Shown here: positions 1 to 5,129 of the stretch, in pieces
Layout of the letters: every line of letters begins with the position of its first letter
Numbering within the stretch: the stretch's first letter is position 1
Source: DATAEU01 sp046735355
GTDB lineage: Bacteria; Actinomycetota; UBA4738; HRBIN12
Length of the DNA stretch: 9,071 bases
Direction: 5' to 3'
Assembly: GCA_046735355.1 (NCBI GenBank)
Contig: JBKPTC010000137.1
Coordinates: 1 to 9,071 of the forward strand
Notes under the pieces: model-generated
Database searches by the model: none
What the model was told of the DNA's origin: nothing
The model's input: only the letters and a program-made list of their open reading frames with translations
Position numbers and translations under genes: made by a program

Positions 1-1
1 G

Positions 2-658
2 GCCGCCGCACCCGCCGAGGCCGAGGAGGCTGCAACCGAGCCCGAGCCTGTCGCCGCCACTGAGGCCGAGGTCGCGCCGGCCGTCGAGCAGGAGGCTCCG
101 GCCCCCAGCGACGACCCGTTCGGTGGCCCGGGCGACTGGTACGTCGTGCACACGTACGCGGGCTACGAGAACAAGGTCAAGGCCAACCTCGAGTCCCGCA
201 TCCACACCATGCAGATGGAGGACAAGATCTTCAACGTCCACATCCCCATGGAAGACGTCATGGAGATCAAGGGCGGCAAGAAGCAGGTCGTCCAGCGCAA
301 GGTGTTCCCCGGCTACCTGCTCGTCAAGATGGAGTACGACAACGACTCCTGGTACGTCGTGCGCAACACGCCGGGCGTGACCGGGTTCGTGGCCGCAGGG
401 ACGGGGTCCAAGCCGACGCCGCTGTCGCGGCGCGAGGTCGAGAAGATCCTCGCTGTCAAGAAGGAAGAGGTGAAGCCGCAGTTCCGCCTCGGGTTCGAGG
501 AGGGGGACGTCGTGCGGATCATCTCGGGGCCGTTCGCCGATTTCAACGGGACGATCAGCGAGATCAACGTCGACCAGAGCAAGCTCAAGGTCCTGGTCAA
601 CATCTTCGACCGCGAGACGCCGGTCGAGCTCGGCTTCGACCAGGTCGCCAAGGTCTAG
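2..658 (+). CDS. nusG: Transcription termination/antitermination factor NusG (5' end outside window)
   Basis: NusG binds the RNA polymerase clamp through its NGN domain. Its C-terminal KOW domain contacts Rho or ribosomal protein S10, linking transcription to termination or translation. The frame is open from the left edge, giving 218 visible residues. Residues 1-44 are an Ala/Glu/Pro-rich acidic segment without clear fold. The NGN domain begins at about residue 45 (WYVVHTYAGYENKV), and residues 97-110 include the typical RKVFPGYLLVKM segment. The KOW domain starts at about residue 168 (GDVVRIISGPFADFNGTI) and the protein ends at the usual place (FDQVAKV, TAG). An acidic N-terminal extension is known in many actinobacterial NusG proteins. 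The true start lies upstream, so total length is unknown. The expected downstream neighbour rplK is not adjacent here; the next gene is convergent. Identification is by family motifs and is secure. Confidence 0.97.
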   Translation, partial: AAAPAEAEEAATEPEPVAATEAEVAPAVEQEAPAPSDDPFGGPGDWYVVHTYAGYENKVKANLESRIHTMQMEDKIFNVHIPMEDVMEIKGGKKQVVQRKVFPGYLLVKMEYDNDSWYVVRNTPGVTGFVAAGTGSKPTPLSRREVEKILAVKKEEVKPQFRLGFEEGDVVRIISGPFADFNGTISEINVDQSKLKVLVNIFDRETPVELGFDQVAKV

Positions 659-760
659 TCCGCACCGCGGCCAGGACCGAGGCCGTCTCGCGGTTCCCCA
701 GCCAAGCGGAGGACCGACCTATCCGCCGCGGTCACGGCGGTGGCGCTCGACGTCTCGTCG
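659..760. terminator. Convergent intergenic spacer with a GC-rich hairpin
   Basis: This short spacer lies between the stop codons of nusG (plus) and the multicopper oxidase (minus). It contains a perfect 6-bp inverted repeat, CCGCCG at 723-728 and CGGCGG at 735-740, with a 6-nt loop. No T-run follows on either strand, so this is not a classical intrinsic terminator. The convergent position makes a shared, possibly weak, terminator plausible. GC-rich DNA gives such stems by chance, so confidence is low. Confidence 0.3.
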
Positions 761-2941
761 CTAGTAGTCCACCCCCTGCACGTAGGTCCGGGACACGCCC
801 GTCTTCGGCTGCACCTGGAGCGGCCGCATCATCTCGTTGTCCTCGTGGTCGATTATGTGGCAGTGCCAGACGTACCCGTGCGGCCAGCCCGGGTCGAACG
901 CGTAACGGAGCGCGCTCGCCGGCGCCGTCACGGGGAGGCTGGTCGGCGCGTAGCGGACGACGATCCGCGTCACCTGGCCCGGAAGCATCATCACGGTGTC
1001 CTTCCACCCCGCCTCATTGGCGGCCGGCCCCGTCCTCGGCCCCTTCAGGTAGGCGTCGACGTTCGGGTTGCCGCCGTACTTGCCGCCCGAGAGCGGGTTG
1101 CGGTCGGGCCGGTAGTCCTTCGGCGGGCCGTACTCCGGCATGTACATGCCGCCCGGGAACGCCGCGGCGTACACCGCGTTGTACCGGGCCATGTCGACCG
1201 CCTGCCGGCTGACGAGCTGGAACTGTGTGAGGTGCAGGTGGATCGGGTGCGCGTCGGCCGTGAGGTTCACGATCTCCCAAAGCTCGGTCGAGCCCTCGTC
1301 GGGAAGCTCCGAGAAGTACTCCGTGACACCGCCGACGGTCACGGCCTTGAAGTCGGGGCGGACGTTCGTCTCCGAGTCCTCGTGGCCCCCGAGGCCGTCC
1401 CAGCTCGTGTTGTTGACGAGCACCTCGAGCGGGCCGTCCGCGCCCATCACCTCGTTGAGCGTGAGCAGGCGCCGCGTGTCGACGTGGACGTTCGGTGCGA
1501 CCGACGCGCTCGCGGGGCTTGCGAGCCGGACCATCGGCGGCCGGAGCGGGATGCCGGACGCGGGGTCGTAGCTGCGGTCGGTCGTCGTTCCGCTGCGAAT
1601 GCGGAACTGCACGATCCGCCCGGTCGTCGCGCCGTTCGGCGAGGTGCCCTTCGGATACGGGTGGCGGGCGACGTTGCGCATCACGAGGCGCCGGCCGCCG
1701 TACCCGGCGAAGTCGACGATCACGTCCGCCCGCTCGCCGGGGAGCAGCACCAGCCGCTGGAGCGCACCCTTCGGAGCGTTCGGGTCGATCCTCACGGGCC
1801 GGTCGAGGTAGCCGCCGTCCGTGCCGATCTGCCAGATCGCCGGCCCGTTCGCCTTGGTCGCCGGGTCGGTGAGGAAGAGCTCGTACGCCCTCGCGTTGGA
1901 TCCGTTGACGATCAGGAACCGGTAGCGGCGTGGCTCGACGTCGAGGTACGGCCACACCTTCCCGTTCACGGCGATCGTGTCGCCCACGAACTCGGGCACC
2001 CAGTACGGGTGCTCGGCGTTGTCTCCAACGCTCGGCACGAACAACTGGCCGTCGGTGTCGAACGAGCGGTCCTGGATCACGAGCGGAACGACGTAGTCGA
2101 CCCGACCGCCCTGCCCCTGGCGGAGGCCGAGCGGATGCAGCCCGTTCGGCAGGTCCAGCGTCGGGTCGGTGATCAGGTACGCGCCGGCGAGCCCGGCGTA
2201 CACGTTTAGCCGCGTGAGGCCGAGCACATGGTCGTGGAACCACACGGCCGCGGCCTCCTGCGCGTTCGGGTAGCGGTACACGACCTCGTTGGAGGCCGCA
2301 CCCGCGGCCGTGTAGTAGGCGTGCCCCTTGTGCCGGCCGTCGCTCGTGAACCACGCGTCCGGCCCGCCGTCGATCTGCGCCGGCACGTCGCCGCCGTGCA
2401 GGTGCGGCACCGTCGGGATCGGGCCGTCGTAGTGCCGCGTGTTGCCGGAGACCGGGTCGCCGAGCGGGTTCGCCCAGTGCAGCGTCTGGTCAGTCGCGTT
2501 GTACCAGGCGATCACGTTCGTTCCCGCTCCGCTGCCGAGCTCGTTCGTGAATCGGATCTTTGTCGGCTGGTTCCGCGTCGCGACGATCGCCGGTCCGATG
2601 TACGTCCCGGCCGGCGTGGTCGGAACCTGGCCGGCGCGATAGCCCCACGCCCACGTGCCGCCGTACGGCCCGCCGGGAAGCGCGAGGCCGGCCGGCAGCA
2701 TCATCGACCTGAACTCGCGCATGCGAAGGGCGATCTGGCCGGTGCCCGCGACGATCGTCTCGATCGGCCCGCCGGCCGGTTGCAGCAGCGGCAGCGCCTG
2801 GGCGAACCGCGGGATCGCGCTTCCGGCGAGCGGCGTCTGGGCGGTCACGCCGAGAGCCTCGGACAGCCGCAGCTGGCCGCCGACGGTCGCCGCCGCGCCC
2901 GTCAGCGCGCTCCACTTCAGGAACGAGCGTCTCGTCAACAT
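761..2941 (-). CDS. Tat-exported multicopper oxidase, CotA/bilirubin oxidase-like (laccase type)
   Basis: Multicopper oxidases couple one-electron oxidation of phenols, bilirubin-like compounds or metal ions to four-electron reduction of O2 to water. The 726-aa product starts with a twin-arginine signal (MLTRRSFLKW, then a hydrophobic Ala/Gly stretch to about residue 32), so it should be exported folded. All four copper-ligand motifs are present: H180-L-H182-G, H236-D-H238, H565-P-I-H568-L-H570, and H693-C694-H695 with H699 and axial M704. Segments such as TRLNVYAGLAGAYLI, NGKVWPYLDVEPRRYRF and HPIHLHLTQF match, from memory, the pattern of Bacillus CotA. It is much longer than CotA (about 513 aa); part of the excess is a Gly/Pro/Tyr-rich insert at about residues 585-645. 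I chose ATG 2941, not the GTG ten codons upstream, because GGAGGGAGG precedes it at good spacing and the Tat motif then sits at the N-terminus. No copper chaperone or exporter gene is nearby. The physiological substrate cannot be read from sequence. Confidence 0.93.
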   Translation of the reverse strand: MLTRRSFLKWSALTGAAATVGGQLRLSEALGVTAQTPLAGSAIPRFAQALPLLQPAGGPIETIVAGTGQIALRMREFRSMMLPAGLALPGGPYGGTWAWGYRAGQVPTTPAGTYIGPAIVATRNQPTKIRFTNELGSGAGTNVIAWYNATDQTLHWANPLGDPVSGNTRHYDGPIPTVPHLHGGDVPAQIDGGPDAWFTSDGRHKGHAYYTAAGAASNEVVYRYPNAQEAAAVWFHDHVLGLTRLNVYAGLAGAYLITDPTLDLPNGLHPLGLRQGQGGRVDYVVPLVIQDRSFDTDGQLFVPSVGDNAEHPYWVPEFVGDTIAVNGKVWPYLDVEPRRYRFLIVNGSNARAYELFLTDPATKANGPAIWQIGTDGGYLDRPVRIDPNAPKGALQRLVLLPGERADVIVDFAGYGGRRLVMRNVARHPYPKGTSPNGATTGRIVQFRIRSGTTTDRSYDPASGIPLRPPMVRLASPASASVAPNVHVDTRRLLTLNEVMGADGPLEVLVNNTSWDGLGGHEDSETNVRPDFKAVTVGGVTEYFSELPDEGSTELWEIVNLTADAHPIHLHLTQFQLVSRQAVDMARYNAVYAAAFPGGMYMPEYGPPKDYRPDRNPLSGGKYGGNPNVDAYLKGPRTGPAANEAGWKDTVMMLPGQVTRIVVRYAPTSLPVTAPASALRYAFDPGWPHGYVWHCHIIDHEDNEMMRPLQVQPKTGVSRTYVQGVDY

Positions 2942-3130
2942 CTGGGTTCCTCCCTCCGGTTCCACGCCCACGCAACAACGCCGCGACGGCCCTCCGTAGG
3001 GTCGCTAGCCCACGCCCGCGTAGGCCGTTCGGCGGACGCGAGCCTCGCTGGTTCGGCGACCGAACGGAAAGCCTTCCGTTGCATAGAACGGCGGACGCGG
3101 GGTATCGGCGGGCGAGACGGAGGGAGCCCC
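2942..3130. promoter_or_regulatory. Divergent intergenic region with overlapping inverted repeats
   Basis: This spacer must drive the oxidase (minus) and the small-gene pair (plus). Two perfect inverted repeats share bases: GTTCGG-CGA-CCGAAC at 3051-3065 and AACGGAA-AGCC-TTCCGTT at 3063-3080. A 10-bp direct repeat, GGCGGACGCG, occurs at 3031-3040 and 3090-3099. A weak plus-strand promoter is possible (TTGCAT 3079-3084, 18-nt gap, TATCGG 3103-3108); I see no convincing minus-strand promoter. Ribosome binding sites lie at both ends: GGAGGG at 3119-3124 for the plus gene and GGAGG just before ATG 2941 on the minus strand. The inverted repeats could be operator sites or an RNA hairpin; nothing here identifies a binding protein. 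Confidence 0.4.
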
Positions 3131-3310
3131 GTGGCGAAGAAGGACTTCCAGGTGACGTGCCCGGATCACCCGAGCTGGACGGTCCACGATCTCACCGCCA
3201 AGCAGGCGAAGGAGACGGCCGACGCGCACGACGACGAGCAGCACAACGGGCAGTCCGTCGCGGAGACCGAGAAGCAGCCGCCCGGTTCCTCGAACGCGAG
3301 CAAGAGCTAG
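3131..3310 (+). CDS. Small hypothetical protein, 59 aa, His-containing
   Basis: I do not recognise this family with confidence. The product begins MAKKDFQVTCPDHPSWTVHD. It has a single Cys (C10) and histidines at 13, 19, 33 and 38, in a pattern loosely like small DUF1059-type proteins (C...H...AHDDEQHNG). The tail from about residue 41 is a polar, likely disordered segment rich in Ser, Glu, Gln and Pro. The C-x2-H and later H-x4-H spacings could allow metal binding, but that is speculation. GTG 3131 was chosen because GGAGGG (3119-3124) lies 6 nt upstream and the conserved-looking part starts there; the same frame runs open far upstream, but that part is antisense to the oxidase. Its TAG stop (3308-3310) shares bases with the AGGAGG of the next gene, so the two are very likely co-translated. 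The product is probably cytoplasmic, with no signal or membrane segment. Confidence 0.72.
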   Translation: MAKKDFQVTCPDHPSWTVHDLTAKQAKETADAHDDEQHNGQSVAETEKQPPGSSNASKS

Positions 3311-3318
3311 GAGGCGCG

Positions 3319-3762
3319 GTGACGACGGTCCTGGTGGTGCTCTCGTACGTCCTGATGATCGGGATGTTCGTCTTCATGTTCGGGACGTTGTTCTGGGATA
3401 TCCGGCAGCGACGAGCGAAGTCGAACCTCCGGCGGATCTGGCCGCACTTCGGCCTCAGCATCGTGTTCTCCGTGCTGTTCGTGGCGTCGTTCGTCGGGCA
3501 CGCGTTCGCCGAGTGGGGGACGTACGCGCAGGACCAGAAGGATCACAACGCGAAGCCGACGCTCGCCGGCTACGCGACGGAGTTCTCCGAGAACACGCTG
3601 CAGAACTGGCAGTCCGAGTTCCTACAGAACATGTCCTTCATCGTGCTCGCCGCGATGCTGATCCACCGGGGGAGCGCGGAGTCCAAGGACAGCGAGGACC
3701 AGATCTCGGCCGCGCTCGAGCGGATCGAGCGGCGGCTCGACGAGGGCGCCCGAGCCTCGTAG
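3319..3762 (+). CDS. DUF6766-like small membrane protein
   Basis: This is a 147-aa integral membrane protein with no assigned biochemical role. Three hydrophobic segments are visible at about residues 3-26, 43-65 and 101-116. From memory, the middle and end resemble DUF6766 proteins: GLSIVFSVLFVASFVGHAFAEW, the motif NWQSEFLQ at 96-103, and RGSAESKD at 117-124 directly after the last membrane segment. The C-terminal 23 residues form a charged, probably helical or coiled-coil tail (about 125-145). The first membrane segment and basic linker (WDIRQRRAKSNLRR) look like an N-terminal addition compared with the DUF6766 proteins I recall. GTG 3319 is supported by AGGAGG at 3309-3314, which overlaps the stop of the preceding 59-aa gene and implies translational coupling. 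No transport or enzymatic motif is visible, so no function is assigned. Confidence 0.85.
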   Translation: MTTVLVVLSYVLMIGMFVFMFGTLFWDIRQRRAKSNLRRIWPHFGLSIVFSVLFVASFVGHAFAEWGTYAQDQKDHNAKPTLAGYATEFSENTLQNWQSEFLQNMSFIVLAAMLIHRGSAESKDSEDQISAALERIERRLDEGARAS

Positions 3763-3771
3763 CGGCGCCCC

Positions 3772-3800
3772 TTGGCGTCGGCGCCGGGCGCGGCTACCAT
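3772..3800 (+). promoter_or_regulatory. Probable promoter for rplK-rplA
   Basis: TTGGCG at 3772-3777 and TACCAT at 3795-3800 are separated by exactly 17 nt, matching a sigma-70/HrdB-type promoter in four of six positions at -35 and the TAnnnT pattern at -10. Transcription would start near 3807, leaving a leader of about 89 nt before the rplK ATG. Having its own promoter fits with rplK no longer following nusG. The start site is inferred from sequence only. Confidence 0.55.
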
Positions 3801-3838
3801 CGGAGCGTTCCGCGTCCGCGGAGCGGTCCATCGAACGA

Positions 3839-3874
3839 CAGCGGGAGGCCGCGCGCCGCAGCGCGCAGCCGCTG
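3839..3874 (+). promoter_or_regulatory. Structured rplK leader, candidate L1 autoregulatory site
   Basis: The predicted leader has an extended stem-loop just before the rplK ribosome binding site. An outer stem CAGCGG (3839-3844)/CCGCTG (3869-3874) and an inner stem GCGCGC (3851-3856)/GCGCGC (3861-3866) with a CGCA tetraloop flank an asymmetric internal loop (6 nt against 2 nt). An alternative pairing GGC (3847-3849)/GCC (3868-3870) is also possible. In many bacteria and archaea, L1 represses its own operon by binding an mRNA mimic of its 23S rRNA site, made of two helices around an asymmetric loop. The position and shape fit. I cannot confirm the conserved L1-contacting bases. Confidence 0.4.
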
Positions 3875-3895
3875 GAACCGCAGGAGGTGATGGGG

Positions 3896-4327
3896 ATGCC
3901 ACCCCGGAAGAAGGTCCTCGCCAACGTCAAGCTGCAGATCCGCGCGGGTCAGGCCACGCCGGCCCCGCCCGTCGGCACGGCGCTCGGCCAGCACGGCGTC
4001 AACATCATGGAGTTCTGCCGGCAGTACAACGAGCAGACGCAGCAGTTCGCCGGCCAGGTCATCCCGGCGGAGCTCACGATCTACGAGGACCGATCGTTCT
4101 CGTTCGTCCTCAAGCAGCCGCCGGCCGCGGAGCTGATCAAGCAGGCCGCCGGCGTCGACAAGGGCTCCGGCGAGCCGAACCGCACGAAGGTGGCCCGGTT
4201 GTCGAGCGACCAGGTCCGCCAGATCGCCGAGCGCAAGATGGCCGACCTCAACGCCAACGACGTCGATCAGGCCATGAAGATCATCGCCGGCACCGCTCGC
4301 AGCATGGGTGTCGAGGTGGACGCATGA
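3896..4327 (+). CDS. rplK: 50S ribosomal protein L11
   Basis: L11 forms the base of the ribosomal stalk, binds the GTPase-associated region of 23S rRNA and is the thiostrepton target region. It is also needed for RelA activation where RelA is present. The 143-aa product shows the N-terminal domain pattern KLQIRAGQATPAPPVGTALGQ (about 12-32, the proline-rich helix contacting rRNA and thiopeptides), then HGVNIMEFC. The C-terminal RNA-binding domain (about 75-141) holds NRTKVARLS and the ending GTARSMGVEV. Length matches the family (about 141-143 aa). Three in-frame starts lie close together (GTG 3887, ATG 3890, ATG 3896). ATG 3896 is preferred because AGGAGG (3882-3887) is then 8 nt upstream and the protein begins MPPRKKV as usual. 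The stop overlaps the rplA start by ATGA. Confidence 0.98.
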   Translation: MPPRKKVLANVKLQIRAGQATPAPPVGTALGQHGVNIMEFCRQYNEQTQQFAGQVIPAELTIYEDRSFSFVLKQPPAAELIKQAAGVDKGSGEPNRTKVARLSSDQVRQIAERKMADLNANDVDQAMKIIAGTARSMGVEVDA

Positions 4328-5046
4328 GCGGCAACGGCAAGCGCTACGAGCGCGCCCGACGGCTGATCGACGAGTCGCGCGAGTACCTTCCCGCCGAGGC
4401 CATCGGCATCATCAAGCAGTATCCCGACGCCAAGTTCGACGAGACGGTCGAGGTCTCCTTCCGACTCGGCGTCGACCCGCGCAAGGCCGATCAGATCGTC
4501 CGCGGAACGGTGTCGCTTCCGCACGGAACCGGCCGCTCCGTCCGCGTCGCCGTGTTCGCGCAGGGCCCCAAGGCGACCGAGGCCCGAGACGCGGGCGCGG
4601 ACCTGGTGGGAGGCGAGGAGCTCGTCGAGGACGTCATGAAGGGCAATATCGACTTCGACGCCGCGATCGCGACGCCCGACATGATGTCCTCGGTCGGAAA
4701 GGCCGGCCGAGTCCTCGGGCCGAGGGGTCTGATGCCGAACCCCAAGACCGGCACCGTGACCAACGACATCGCAAAGGCCGTCGGAGAGATCAAGGGCGGG
4801 CGCATCGAGTACCGGACCGACCGCACCGGCAACGTGCACATGGTGATCGGGAAGAAGTCGTTCGACGAGCGACAGCTGCTCGACAACTACCTGACCGCCG
4901 TCGACGAGATCCTCCGCGCCAAGCCGTCGGCTGCCAAGGGCAAGTACGTCAAGACGCTCACGGTCGCGACGACGATGGGCCCGGGCGTCCCGATCGACAC
5001 CAACCGAATGAAGGACACCGAGACGACGGCGCCCGTCGCGGGCTGA
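4324..5046 (+). CDS. rplA: 50S ribosomal protein L1
   Basis: L1 forms the mobile stalk beside the E site, helps release deacylated tRNA, and in many species represses its own operon by binding the mRNA leader. The product is 240 aa, close to the usual length of about 230-240. Recognisable segments are the N-terminal YERARRLIDESREY, VEVSFRLGVDPRKADQ (about 42-57), the L1 signature LGPRGLMPNPKTGTVT (131-146) and the C-terminal TTMGPGVPID (216-225). The ATG lies inside the rplK stop (ATGA), so translation is probably coupled to L11. The last 10 or so residues (ETTAPVAG) are a variable tail. In most bacteria rplJ and rplL follow; here the next gene is a sensor kinase behind its own promoter, and no L10 or L7/L12 gene lies in the rest of the window. 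Confidence 0.98.
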   Translation: MSGNGKRYERARRLIDESREYLPAEAIGIIKQYPDAKFDETVEVSFRLGVDPRKADQIVRGTVSLPHGTGRSVRVAVFAQGPKATEARDAGADLVGGEELVEDVMKGNIDFDAAIATPDMMSSVGKAGRVLGPRGLMPNPKTGTVTNDIAKAVGEIKGGRIEYRTDRTGNVHMVIGKKSFDERQLLDNYLTAVDEILRAKPSAAKGKYVKTLTVATTMGPGVPIDTNRMKDTETTAPVAG

Positions 5047-5058
5047 GCCTTCGGCCCG

Positions 5059-5088
5059 TTGACACCGCTCGGCCAGCCTGGCTAGCGT
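5059..5088 (+). promoter_or_regulatory. Probable promoter for the two-component operon
   Basis: A perfect TTGACA -35 box (5059-5064) is followed after 18 nt by TAGCGT (5083-5088), a good TAnnnT -10 box. Transcription should start near 5095, giving a leader of about 35 nt before the kinase ATG. It lies 12 nt after the rplA stop, so the kinase genes can be expressed apart from the ribosomal genes, although read-through from rplKA remains possible. I see only a weak hairpin (CGGGC 5039-5043/GCCCG 5054-5058) between them and no convincing terminator. Confidence 0.6.
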
Positions 5089-5129
5089 CGCGCTCCCAAC
5101 CCGAGCGCGCCCGCCGCTCCGAGGTGAGC

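Noticed and set aside
740..2209. Long plus-strand open frame (489 codons) antisense to the oxidase
   Set aside because: It is Arg/Val/Pro/His-rich with no domain pattern, lies opposite a protein with complete copper motifs, and reflects the lack of stops in GC-rich DNA.
2228..3130. In-frame upstream extension of the 59-aa gene
   Set aside because: Most of it is antisense to the oxidase and reads as low-complexity Arg-rich sequence. GTG 3131 has a good ribosome binding site, so only the last 59 residues are accepted.
659..3895. Mobile element inserted between nusG and rplK
   Set aside because: No transposase or integrase, no flanking direct or terminal repeats, and base composition is like the neighbours.
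4308..5129. Upstream extension of the kinase frame through rplA
   Set aside because: This part overlaps rplA in another frame and is Arg-rich with no domain. The TTGACA promoter and ATG 5130 give a normal kinase start.
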